DNA of 64,000 bases from Bombyx mori (Eukaryota; Arthropoda; Insecta; Lepidoptera; Bombycidae): positions 3,176,001 to 3,240,000 of the forward strand of contig NC_085131.1 in NCBI RefSeq assembly GCF_030269925.1. Direction: 5' to 3'. The position numbers and the translations under genes were made by a program. Positions 52,836-63,318 of the stretch are shown one piece after another. The notes under the pieces were generated by a model. It ran no database searches. It was given only the letters and a program-made list of their open reading frames with translations, and had not been told where the DNA came from. The first letter of the stretch is position 1. The number at the start of each line of letters is the position of its first letter.

Positions 52836-53244
52836 TGTTTTAATTCAACTTTTCAATAAATTGAAGCTGTTAATAAATACTGAGGATAAGTAAGCACCGA
52901 GTGAATTTCTCAGAAAATCCGTCGAAAACTCCGCAAAACGTACCAGGAGAACATAAACGGGAGACGGTATTACGCCAAGACGGCTGCTCGCGACAGCCCC
53001 TAACTCACTAAACTACTTTTAATTGTTCGCCGCCGCCGCATTACCGGATATTGCTTTCATGTTTCGCACACACGCGAACGTAAGTGCTGTTATCGCAAAA
53101 CTAATTATTACTCGAGCGTACTCGATTTCGACTTTACATGACGAGCTCAGAAGCGCCATTACGATTTATCATTTCATTTTATTAGAAACACTCAAAAGTT
53201 CGCTTTCTAAAAAAAAAATTACATGTGTGCAATTCACACGTGGT
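52836..53244. other. Unassigned sequence
   Basis: Nothing recognised. Confidence 0.4.
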
Positions 53245-53581
53245 AGAAGTGAAACCTTCCAAAATTAAAATACAATTATCCTAAACGTCTTAAGTATATG
53301 TAAAATTTTGTCATTAGTAAATAATTGTAAGGTAGCGCCCTCTGTGAATTGATATTTTAATTTCACGTATAATCCTAAATTAAAATTCACTACAAGAGCT
53401 TTCATACACACGTTAGTATTAAAAAATCTCACAGATGGCGCTGTATTAAATAGTATGTATATTTCTGTCTCATTTTTTGCTGGCTTCATCCTACACATTT
53501 TTGTATTTGTGTCTCTTACCTGCCATTTTTTCCGTTGCATCCGGTTTGAAATCACAACGATTCTAAAGAAGTTTTCACTTC
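53245..53581. mobile_element. Possible MITE, termini GAAGTGAAA
   Basis: Left GAAGTGAAACCTTCC, right in reverse GAAGTGAAAACTTCT. Internally AGCGCCCTCTGTGA (53335) faces TCACAGATGGCGCT (53430) as an inverted pair. No TSD found and the terminal match is short, so it is tentative. Confidence 0.4.
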
Positions 53582-54334
53582 AAAAACTAATCCAAAAACG
53601 ATAACAAATACATGTTACTAAAACAACAGCCCTACTTAAGTTTAGAAAAAAACAATGTAATAGTTACATAACAGTATCTCAATAGAATCTATCGACTCGA
53701 TAAATAAATAGATTGTTTTTGAAACGTTACAACATTATTATCACCATAGACAACAAGTATTCAAGTCCAAACGCCGTTATTTATATAACAAAAACATTAT
53801 TTGAATATAAATATATAAACGTCGCATTCAATTCTGTACCTATTATATTTGGGTTTGCATTTAGCTCACACTTAACACACGGCTCTTTGGAAAAGCAAAC
53901 CTAACAATTAATCTGCGGATAAATGAGATTTTTAGACGTCAGGGATGTCAAGGACACGGTCCAATCACTGCTTACCGCTGAAGACTCTTTTCTAGTCTCG
54001 TTTGTAGGATATATAATCAAATCGGGAAAGATCGATTTCAAAAAGGTCCCAAGAAAAACCGGCGAAACAAAACCAGTGGACTTTTTTATTGCATCAAATG
54101 TAAACAGAAAATAGGGGACTTATTTCTTCCGTAAATCGTCACGTAACGTAAAATAGATCTCTAACATCTAATTGTGAATGAGCGGAGTAGTTCTAGATAA
54201 TAACAATGAAATCTTCTCGGGGGGTGATAGTAAAAAAAAATTGTTGCATCATCTCAGACAATCACGACCCGACTTAAAAAGCCCTCACATCAAATAACAA
54301 ATTATCAAAAATGTTCACATATACACACATCACC
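53582..54334. other. Unassigned sequence
   Basis: A 63-codon frame at 53923 (MRFLDVRDVKDTVQSLLTAE) looks protein-like but matches nothing I know; no neighbouring exons are evident. Confidence 0.3.
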
Positions 54335-54530
54335 TTTTTTGCCCTACCTATTCTAGTGACCTCTAGGGGTCATACTAGATTCATCGAACGAGTATGTCAG
54401 TTCACGGGGCTCTAATCTAGTGAATTTGCTAACACTATCCCTGGCAATATCAGTGCTTCGCATAATCTACCACCAGATCAGAAAAGCGACCCACTGAGAA
54501 GATCCGACGAGAAACTCCGTGGGCTGTCAC
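54335..54530 (-). mobile_element. Jockey-like LINE tail, old
   Basis: GCCCTACCTATTCTAGTGAC, TTTGCTAACACTATCCCTGG, AGTGCTTCGCATAATCTACC and CGACCCACTGAGAAGATCCG are the reverse of the family 2 UTR. Confidence 0.7.
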
Positions 54531-54583
54531 TTCACCATTGTGATGTATTTGATTTATAGTTTGAGCTAAAATATACCTTTATT

Positions 54584-54932
54584 TATACATATAAATAAAA
54601 TTGGAGTGTCTGTTTGTAATATTGAAATAACCGCTTTTTACTACATGCATATGAATATATATACGGTACATACATCAAAATGACATTTTTTACAATTTTT
54701 GTCTGTCTGTCTGTTTGTTCCGGCTAATCTCTGGAACGGCTGGACCGATTTTGACGGGACTTTCACTGATAAGAAGCTGATGATATAAGGAGTAACTTAG
54801 GCTACTTTTTTTAGAATGCCTTCGCCCGCGTCGTCACCCGCGGTACGACAATATCTGCGGGTAACATCGCGGGGCTCAACTATCAATAATAAAATTTAAT
54901 GTATCCGAAGCGAAGCGAGGGCGGGTCACTAG
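54584..54932 (+). mobile_element. Helitron-like element, family H
   Basis: TATACATATAAATAAAATTG start, GGAACGGCTGGACCGATTTT inside, and terminus CGAAGCGAAGCGAGGGCGGG-TCACTAG followed by T. It shares the terminal 30 bp with 57262-57477 but differs internally. Confidence 0.65.
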
Positions 54933-55316
54933 TGTTTATATATAACTATGAATAATCGGATTCCCACTAAAAATCTGTTGTTTAATCTTTTATGTTATAC
55001 GACCAAAGAGTCAGTGTGTAACCATTGTTTTGCTCGCAATTCACTGTGGCGGATCCAGTTGAAAAGTTCCAAGCTTTCTTTGCGAAGCCAATTCACTCTG
55101 AGACGGAAGACGAACAAAACAATCTGCGTGGCCACTTCCAACGTTTTATACTCCCGACTTAACGCCTGTGTATAGTTCTGAACTGCTAGGTATATGTACA
55201 ATTTTATTATCTTGTTTACCGTACTTGTTTTGGGAAATGTGTTTTCTTTATAAACTTAATGCAGTAACAATTTTTGTTACTTCTTAGAATAATTTCGGTA
55301 AGGTGTGTTCTGTTAA
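54933..55316. other. Unassigned sequence
   Basis: Short open frames on both strands between 54948 and 55201; not recognised. Confidence 0.35.
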
Positions 55317-55632
55317 AACTAAAAAAGTAGGTAATATAAAAGTATGTATGGATGTAATGTATCATTAAAACTATAAAAATTGAACGCCTACGATGGGCAG
55401 GGTATGTAATTTGAATGGAGGAGACCAGAATACCAAGACAACTGCTCTATGGAAAACCAAAGGGCCGCAGAAATCGATGGCCAAACTCCGATGGTTAGAT
55501 GGCGTGGAACGCGACCTCAAAGCTATCGGTGTCAGGAAATGGAATAAGAAAGCCCTACAGGGAGGGAGATACATACTAGACCAGGCTAAGGCCCACCCTG
55601 GGCTGTAAGGCCTAAGATGATGATGATGATGA
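55317..55632 (+). mobile_element. RTE-type LINE fragment with 13-bp TSD
   Basis: The C-terminal codons are split by frameshifts: IERLRWAGYV, METR-like, then SMAKLRWLDGVERDLKAIGV and YILDQAKAHPGL with stop, then GGCCTAAG and an ATG tail. TGTGTTCTGTTAA occurs at 55304-55316 and 55633-55645. It is the longest of the three copies of this family. Confidence 0.88.
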
Positions 55633-55645
55633 TGTGTTCTGTTAA

Positions 55646-56630
55646 TAGATACGGGCCTTTTGAATCTTTCGTTGCGCAAGGGATGATACGACCAATCTAT
55701 TCCAATTATACAATACAATTATACAGGGAGCTGTGAAAAGTTTTAAGGGAATACGTACATTATTACAACAAAATATTATTGTATAATAAACTCAAGATTG
55801 GGCGTGTCAGCTGCATCGCGCGACTAGAGTTTATTCTTTTTTTTTTTCTTTGACTGAATGTTTTTTTTTTCTTTTTTAATTATTATTTGTATTATTGTTT
55901 TCAATAGTCAAAATTATGTACATTAACATGGGTTTGCTGAGTGGACATACCATTTAGATTGCAATCCTAATATAGGCACTACTTGTACGATTTAGCTAAT
56001 ATATACCTACTGTAATGATTGTAATTTGTTTTGTGCATCAATAAATAAATAAATAAAATAGACCTGCAAAGCACCTAAGCGCTGCGCTTCTTTTAGCAAC
56101 ATTATCACCGTACCAATAAAGACACGGCAAAAACCAACATTCATGAAAATTCAAGTTTGTTAAAAATATCTTCTCCTGGTTCAAATATTAACAGTTTCCC
56201 CAATACAACCTAAATAATTTTATACAACTCAATACACGAGTATACTCAAGAATTTTAAGAGCGTATCATTTAAAAAATTCTGAGTACATTTTTCAAATAT
56301 ATAAAGTAACGTGAGTGAGAAACAGGGTGACCATGTTTTCCGAACACTTCGCGCTTTTAACTGTATTTTTTTAATTTTTAAAGTCTTCTCATATCTATTC
56401 TACGTCTTGATATGAGGCAGGCGTCAAACGATATGTATTGCGTTTAGTCGTGTGTGAGTATTTGCCTACTCACTAAAAACTAAGGGTACTAATACAACTC
56501 TAATATCTTTATCCAATAAAAACAAATAAAGACTTTTATTTGTTGTACAGGATACCCATTATCCTAATACAATTATCTTTGATAACAACTATTCATGGCG
56601 GGAGCATCCACGGCACCAATGGGCGGAGCT
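55646..56630. other. Unassigned AT-rich stretch
   Basis: Poly(T) tracts at 55837-55880 and an AAATA repeat at 56040-56060; no gene seen. Confidence 0.4.
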
Positions 56631-56785
56631 TTTTTTCCCGTGTAGGCAGACGAGCATACGGCCCATCTGATGATGAGTGCTTACCGTCGCCCATGAACGC
56701 CTGCATGCCAGGGATATAGCCAAGCCGCTGTCTATCGTTAAGTACTCTCCACAAGCCTCGTTTGAAGAAGGACATGTCATAGCAC
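56631..56785 (-). mobile_element. CR1/Jockey-like LINE 3' tail
   Basis: TTTTTTTCCCGTGTAGGCAG to GAAGAAGGACATGTCATAGC; the reverse strand codes the terminal SFFKRGLWRVLN region. Confidence 0.88.
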
Positions 56786-57261
56786 GCATGCATGCCATGT
56801 ACACGGCAAACCGATCAATTTCTTATTTCCAGCTACGCCAGCAAAACATATTTGCAGCGAAACCAATTTGATACCGAACAAAACGTCGAGGAAACCACAG
56901 AATTATCCAGTCTATTTATTATTTTGTGGCGACCATAGTCAGCAACACAACTTTTAATAACTCGTTCGAGCATAACCTGGTTTATTGGAAAACATTGTGC
57001 CATATTTCGCTGAATCGTAACTATTGGGAGGCGTTAAATTCTACGTTATACGAATTGAACTATTCCGAATTCTGAATCAAACATTCATAATTGTGTTATC
57101 GCATTACGATCTGTGTTCTGATTAAAGTTAAAAAGCTTTAGATACATTTGAAAATTCCATAGTCACATCTTTGAGTTTAGCTTAGATGTAAATACAGCGA
57201 AAACAAAATAAATACTAATTAATAAACAAGTAACTAAATTTGAAACAAAATTCCATATCTA
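56786..57261. other. Unassigned AT-rich stretch
   Basis: Nothing recognised. Confidence 0.4.
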
Positions 57262-57477
57262 TCTATACTAATATTATAAAGAGGAAAGATTTGTTTGTTT
57301 GTTTGTTTCGAATAGGCTCCGAAACTACTGGACCGATTTGAAAAATTCTTTTTCCATTAGAAGCCGACATTGTCCCTGATGAACATAGGCTACTTTTTTT
57401 AAAAAAAAAAATTATTTAATTTTTTGGGTTCATGTGTGTTTTAATGTTTCCGAAGCGAAGCGAGGGCGGGTCGCTAG
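57262..57477 (+). mobile_element. Helitron-like element, family H2
   Basis: TCTATACTAATATTATAAAG to GAGGGCGGGTCGCTAG, followed by T. It has the usual ACTGGACCGATTTGAAAAA block. A second copy at 58329 has lost its 3' part. Confidence 0.75.
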
Positions 57478-57550
57478 TACTTATATACAAATCTACAGTG
57501 GTTTTTACGGATGTTCCGTTATAACTACTGAACCATGCATCCGATTGAGT
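57478..57550 (+). mobile_element. Helitron family G, 5' fragment
   Basis: ACAAATCTACAGTGGTTTTT, GGATGTTCCGTTATAACTAC and CATGCATCCGATTGAG match the 5' part of 2083-2322 and follow the preceding element directly. Confidence 0.65.
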
Positions 57551-57830
57551 TATGATTCCGACTCACCCGAAGAAAATGTTATAAGAAACATTGCTTTAGA
57601 TGGAAATGAAGATCTTGATGAATTAGCTTAACAACAGCTCTGAAAAGAGAGGTTGTTTGTTGGCTTGACTGCAATAGCGACGACGGTCTTTAGTCCGGTG
57701 GCTTTAGTTTACGTGAAATATCGCTACTTTTTCTAATTGTATCTTTCTAAATATGACGTTTGGATGAACGAAAGACATTGCTTAGTGATTAGATTCCCCT
57801 TGGCTACCAAACTCCAAAACTCGAGTAGGA
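57551..57830. other. Unassigned sequence
   Basis: Ends of a 65-codon frame (YDSDSPEENVIRNIALDGNE, stop at 57629) that starts in the Helitron; the acidic tail is unrecognised. Confidence 0.3.
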
Positions 57831-58073
57831 TTTTTTTTATTGCTTAGATGGATGGACGAGCTCACAGCCTACCTGATGTTAAGTGGTTACTGGAGCCCAT
57901 AGACATCTACGACTGAAATGCGCCACCCACCTTGAGATTAAGTTCTAAGGTGTCAGTATAGTTATAACGGCTGCCCCACCCTTCAAACCGAAACGCATTA
58001 CTGCTTCACGGCAGAAATAGGCAGGGTGGTGGTACCTACCCGTGCGAACTCACAAGAGGTCCTACCAACAGTA
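57831..58073 (-). repeat. Bm1 SINE (full length)
   Basis: Poly(T), ATTGCTTAGATGGATGGACG to GGTCCTACCAACAGTA. Confidence 0.95.
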
Positions 58074-58328
58074 AATGGCGACTCGACCGATTAATGACTC
58101 GCGCAAATTAAAATTAGTTATAAAAATTAGCTAATTAATTTTTTCGGTATATTTGTATTATTCGTCAAAAGACGTTGCTACAATCTCTCTACCAACTAAC
58201 CAAGCTTACTAGCGGCAACTAATCTAGAATTTAGAACGATTTAAAGATGCTTGGACAAGGCCGAAAAGGCATATAATAAGACATATAATAAGAGAAAGAA
58301 AATAGTATTGAACGTACGTAAATGTATA

Positions 58329-58443
58329 TCTATACTAATATTATAAAGAGGAAAGATTTGTTTGTTTGTTTGTTTCGAATAGACTCCGAAACTACTGGAC
58401 CGATTTGAAAAAATCTTTTTCCATTAGAAGCCGACATTGTCCC
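58329..58443 (+). mobile_element. Helitron-like family H2, 5' fragment
   Basis: Matches 57262-57376 almost perfectly, then stops abruptly at GACATTGTCCC. Confidence 0.8.
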
Positions 58444-58849
58444 CACAGCAGGAATACCAAAACGTCATATAGTAGGGAATACGGGTTTTTATTAATGGGG
58501 AAAGGTATTCTGTCATCCTCAAGCAGCATTTAAGTTCGCTGGGTGGTATCAGTAGCGAGCATAGTACTATCCTATGTCTTGTCGTGTGTGTCGTGAAATG
58601 CGACGAAATGTTGCATCGGTGAATGGGCAACAGCATTAACTGAATAACTTACTAGCGTAACCGTCAATAGGCAATGTTTTGTAAGCGTCGTTTAAGAGAT
58701 TGCAGGGGGAGTCGTTTGGTGGGTAGGATCTTTAAAACATTCTTGGGCCGGTCTACTCCCAACATCTGCAACCGTCAACTCCCATATACCCAGCAAGACC
58801 CCTACGCGCGGACACCTCGTGAGAGATTAAGTGCCTTGCCCGTAAAAAA

Positions 58850-59020
58850 GAAGTAAGGTCGCACGGGTAGGTATCGCCATACTCTCATACTCTTCGATTT
58901 TAAGGGCGACAAAGGCCTGATACAATATTATTGAGACTTCGACGCCGTGTTACAAGACAGTGAGAGCACGTCGTGATGTCTATGGACTCCGGCGACCCCA
59001 TTCACGAAATTGGCCACTAT
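58850..59020 (+). repeat. Eroded Bm1
   Basis: GGTCGCACGGGTAGGTATCG, then a heavily mutated middle and GATGTCTATGGACTCCGG follow Bm1 order. Confidence 0.6.
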
Positions 59021-60048
59021 TAATGAGAAACTGCATAAATAGAAGAAGAAGAAACTGAGAAGCGAACAATAACTTCATTTGACTCCATGTATATTACTAT
59101 CAAACTTATGAAAAAATAAGGCACGCACGATCTTGAGTCGATTGTAATGCTTTTCGTTTTTTGTGAGACGCCTAGTTTGTTTGCAGAGAACCTGCGGACA
59201 GTACATTAAAAAAAAACACATCAACACATCACAAACGTGTCTCCTACTATGCGACTGCCACTACCACTACTATGCCACTTCCAGCTGGCATTGATTAAAC
59301 ATAAGGCAAATTATTATTATTCACGTCTACGTCCAGTAGTGGACATCTGTGGACAAAAAGATTGACAGATAGATTATTTTTCATTGAAAGTTGGTTTTCC
59401 GTTCTCATGTTTCTCTAAGCTTTGGCATTATTTTTTTTACTACCGGTCGCCTGTCTGACGTCAACCCTCCTTGGAAATGCTTTTGTTTACCTTGATCCTA
59501 GGTTGTACTAGCTTTAGTCAGGCTTTAGTCAGATACATATTGCGCCGACCACAGGCGACTGGGAGAAGGGCACAAGAATGAAGATGAAAATTGGTTTTCC
59601 ATGAGTTAGCCTATTTATCGAAATGGTTTTGCATTTAAATATATGTGGGATCGCGGTGCACAATGAAATTAGCGAATCTGTTAAATTTTATTTAATCACC
59701 AATTCACAAAAATATACGTCTTTTCTTATTTCGTCTTAATCAATCTGTCACTTATACTTCATGCACCATCTGTCATCTGTCAGGTCGGTGTGGCCAATGG
59801 TTACACCTAAATATTCCCACATATATATATTATTTTTTGCCTGTTTTCTAACAAATGAATTATTTCATATGTGTCGACCTTACGCCTCTTGAATTTTTGT
59901 GCTCCTGGAAGGTGGACTGCACGCCCTAAGCATAAAATAAAATACTATATCGCCTCAAAGATTTCCATAGAGAACAGCAACAGTTAATTACTGCGTTTGG
60001 TGGGTAGATTTTCAGTGATAGGCAGAGACTTGGACTATCTCTCCGACA
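59021..60048. other. Unassigned sequence, possible LINE tails
   Basis: 59332-59358 (ACGTCCAGTAGTGGACATCT) is like an RTE 3' end. 59432-59570 runs from a T tract through GGTCGCCTGTCTGACGTCAA to CCACAGGCGACTGGGAGAAG and may be the reverse of another LINE tail. No gene. Confidence 0.35.
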
Positions 60049-60286
60049 TTTTTTTATTTTATTGCTTTGACGGGTGGACGAGCTCACAGCCCACCTGGTG
60101 TTAAGTGGTTACTGAAGCCCATAGGTAAATGCGCCACCAACCTTGAGATATAAGTTCTAAGGTCTCAAGTACAATTACAACGGCTGCCCCACCCTTCAAA
60201 CCGAAACGCATTACTGCTACACGGCAGAAATAGGCAGGGTGATGGTACCTACCCGCGCGGACTCACAAGAGGTCCTACGGCCAGTA
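60049..60286 (-). repeat. Bm1 SINE (nearly full length)
   Basis: T-rich tail, TTGACGGGTGGACGAGCTC to GGTCCTACGGCCAGTA; a short deletion removes the ACATCTACAACG block. Confidence 0.95.
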
Positions 60287-60489
60287 AGACATTGCTGATC
60301 TTCGTTCACAGCCCACTACCATCAGGACAGCTGTGTAGGTACTTTTGATGCACTACAACAATCGCCTGAACAAAAGAATCCACTTCAAAAGTATAGTTAT
60401 AACTGAATTCATTTGTTACAATTTAATTAAAGCAAAACGTGACCTAGGATTTACTTGTAAGTCGTAATATGCTACTATGTATTTTACTG

Positions 60490-60790
60490 ACTTTGCGGTA
60501 GAGGGTATTTCGAGTCTGCACGTGTAGGCATCCACCAGACTAGTTTCTATCACAAAGCACTCAAGCGTTCCCATTGGACGAGCAGTCGTACTAAAATTAT
60601 ATTCGCGCTTCGAACTCATATATCAAGGTGGTTAGCGTAATTCAAATTTTGGGACGGATAGGCCTCCATTGGAGGTCGAAGAAATAGGTACCGTCGCCTT
60701 GCCTATTTCTTCTCTGAAGCAGTAATGCATTCCGTTTTGAAGGATAGGACTTATAACCCTTTATAATTGAGCTATGAACCTCGCGTCTCA
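60490..60790 (+). repeat. Two eroded Bm1 copies in series
   Basis: 60493-60640 and 60655-60775 each show the Bm1 order (GGTAGAGGGTATTTCGAG..., and GGTACCGTCGCCTTGCCTAT, GAAGCAGTAATGCATTCCGT) with many changes. Confidence 0.6.
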
Positions 60791-61200
60791 GCCCACTCCC
60801 TAATAGGCGCATTAACACCTCCGCCGTTAGCCCCATCACTCTCTTTGGCCAGCCCATACCGTGGGCCTCGAAGGTCAAATACCTAGGCGTCACCCTCGAC
60901 GGAGGGTTGACATTCCGTCCCCACATCAAAACGGTACGCGACCGTGCCGCTTTCATATTAGGACGTCTGTACCCCATGCTTTGCAAACGAAGCAAACTGT
61001 CCCTCCGTAATAACCCTCCGTAATAAGGTAACTCTCTACAAAACTTGCATACGCCCCGTCATGACGTATGCGAGCGTAGTGTTCGCTCACGCGGCCCGCA
61101 CCGATTTGAAGCCCCTTCAAGTTCACATCTCCGCAATTAGCCCCATCACTCTCTTTGGCCAGCCCATACGGTGGGCCTCGTCACCCTCGATAAAGGTCAG
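60783..61200 (+). pseudogene. Jockey RT C-terminal fragment, internally rearranged
   Basis: Encodes ISPITLFGQPIPWAS-KVKYLGVTLDGGLTFR, VRDRAAFILGRLYPMLCKRS, then NKV-like TLYKTCIRPVMTYASVVFAH, a C-terminal region like 22516-23230 but diverged (about the same motifs in order). Two oddities: a direct duplication of CCCTCCGTAATAA, and a second copy of ATTAGCCCCATCACTCTCTT near 61136 that repeats the start of the fragment. Confidence 0.8.
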
Positions 61201-61210
61201 AGGTCTGAGA

Positions 61211-61243
61211 GGTATGTCTCTCCAGACTGCTCTGTTCAGTATA
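61211..61243 (-). mobile_element. Short RTE tail piece
   Basis: TCTCCAGACTGCTCTGTTCA is shared with 881-900 and 11641-11658. Confidence 0.5.
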
Positions 61244-62467
61244 CTGTAACAAAATAAAAATAAAAACAAATTCGTATTCTAAAACCCATAGTAGCAGCAC
61301 CGCATCGCAGCGAAGTGTGAAAATGCATCTGCTAATGAAAAACGAAACCTTCGTAAAAAGAACGGTTACTGTTTTAAACTTGAAGCACGTGTTTTTTATT
61401 ACGGACGAACACATTGTATTTTTCTCGACGAATTAGGTTAAAATGCCGTCCAGTTAAAAACCGAAAAAAGTCTGGCTTTCAATTATTATATAAGAAATTT
61501 TCAACGGACATTCAACTTAATAGTTAGGTACTTTAGATGTACGTTAGAGTAATTTAGTTCGTCTAAATTGTTATTGCTATTTACTATTTCTATAAATTTT
61601 GCATTTTGACTTTTGAGAGAGTACACACGCTACGAATTTTATTGGCAATATTATTATTGTTTTAGCACTATTCGTAACGCATATATACTCGGACTTTCTT
61701 GGAAAATAATTTATTTTTTCTAATTTTGTATAGGCTACACGAATTTAAGGTTCAATTGGACGTATGTCGCTGCCGGAGCCCATGGAAATCACCCACTTTG
61801 AGACACAACAAACCGACCTTTATAACGAACGCCCAATAGCTTCGTGATAGCCTCGCCTGGTGACGCTAATATGGTCTCTCAAGACCATCAGCTTAGGTAG
61901 GGAAAAAAACAACAAAAATCGCTATAGAACAGATAAGATAGAGAGAGAGAGAGTATTCTTTATTGTACACCAAAAAAAACAAATAATACAAGTGCGATAC
62001 ATTAAAAACAAAAAGTACAATAATAGATAAGATGTTGGCTTTCGGAGCTTTTGACTTTGACCTACTAGACTCACCATAAGAATTACCACTACGTCATTAC
62101 GCACGTTAGCTTATGTACTGAAATAATCATAAACCTTTCCCTCTGTAACGAAAGCCAGTAAACAATACCATAAAAGTCATTTTCAAGGCTCATTTGACGC
62201 CATCACGCCACAATGGCGACGATTTTTCTTTTGAAACAAAAGAATATAACAATGGCCGACAATCGTGATAATTTAAAAGAATAATCTATTACTCAATTAA
62301 CTGGATTTGATGAAAGTTTCTCGATTCTTTTCTCATTCGTTTTAGCTTTAAAAAAAAGTTTACTTTGTTTTACGTTTTCATGCAAATCTCTTTTGGAATT
62401 TCATAGTTCGAGGAACGTGATTTTAACCGGTGAACGAGACGGCACTGTTTATCTAACTATCTATCAG
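61244..62467. other. Unassigned sequence
   Basis: 61845-61908 (ATAGCCTCGCCTGGTGACG, CTCTCAAGACCATCAGC) is a Jockey-like tail relic. 61939-61952 is a GA microsatellite. No gene. Confidence 0.4.
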
Positions 62468-62575
62468 TACACAGACGTCCACTGCTGAATATAGGCCTCC
62501 CCAAGCCTCGCCACAACGATCAGTACTGCGTTGCTCGCATCCAGCGGACGACATACCGGTTCACCAAAGCCACTA
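62468..62575 (-). mobile_element. RTE-type LINE C-terminal remnant
   Basis: GACGTCCACTGCTGAATATA, GGCCTCCCCAAGCCTCGCCA and TGCTCGCATCCAGCGGACGA are the reverse of the RWMEAAQDR...QQWTS region of 13280-13580, mutated. Confidence 0.7.
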
Positions 62576-62625
62576 GACATCGTAGCGTTTACGGAAGTCT
62601 AAGCGTCAATTGTGTAATCTAACCC

Positions 62626-62720
62626 TTCAAATTACAATGCGTACTGCTTCTCGGCATCAATAAGTCGAGGTATGGAACTCAACCTTGCGGGTTCGCAAGA
62701 AGCCCTACCACAAATAACAT
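62626..62720 (-). repeat. Eroded Bm1
   Basis: CCTTCAAATTACAATGCGTA, GCTTCTCGGCATCAATAAG and CTACCACA are the reverse of the Bm1 5' half. Confidence 0.6.
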
Positions 62721-63103
62721 ACTGCCATACAAAGCGATCGAACTAAAAAAAAATCTTTCAAACCCCAAGAAAATGCGGTAGCAACTAAAACATAAGCATG
62801 CTCCTCTAGTCGTACCCCTCATATCTGAGGGTCATGTGCACCTCCATCCATGACTTTCCTGTTCTCCTTACCCTGTCTTTGGCTACTCAGAGAGCATCTT
62901 AGACCCTAAAATCAAGTGTGATGTGGATTTGGCCACGCATTGGGTTCTGGTCCTGCTACATAATTTATTTCGCTTTCTCAGCTACCACCAGCTTTTCAAG
63001 ATCGTCTTCGTCTTTCCTGGCAACGTGTACCAAGTACTTTAGGATTCGCTCAAGCGATACCTTCCATTCATATAGGACAACAAAAATGAATACTATCAAG
63101 ACA
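62721..63103. other. Unassigned sequence
   Basis: Nothing recognised. Confidence 0.4.
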
Positions 63104-63318
63104 TTTTTTTTTATTGCTTAGATGAGTTGACGAACTGACAGCCCACCTGGTGTTAAGTGGTTACTGGAACCCATAGATATCTACAACGTAAATGCGCCAC
63201 CCACCTTGAGATATAAGCTCTAAGGTCTCAGTATAGTTACAACGGAAGCCCAATCCTTCAAACCGAAACGCATTACTGCTTTACGGCAGAAATAGGCAGA
63301 GCGGTCATACCCTACCCT
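63104..63318 (-). repeat. Bm1 SINE, 5'-truncated
   Basis: Poly(T), ATTGCTTAGATGAGTTGACG to AGGCAGAGCGGTCATACCCT; lacks the last ~25 bp. Confidence 0.93.

Noticed and set aside
53023..53268. 81-codon frame as a gene
   Set aside because: No motif, no conserved context; it partly overlaps a possible MITE end.
61939..61952. Possible GAGA regulatory element
   Set aside because: A simple GA microsatellite next to no promoter or gene.
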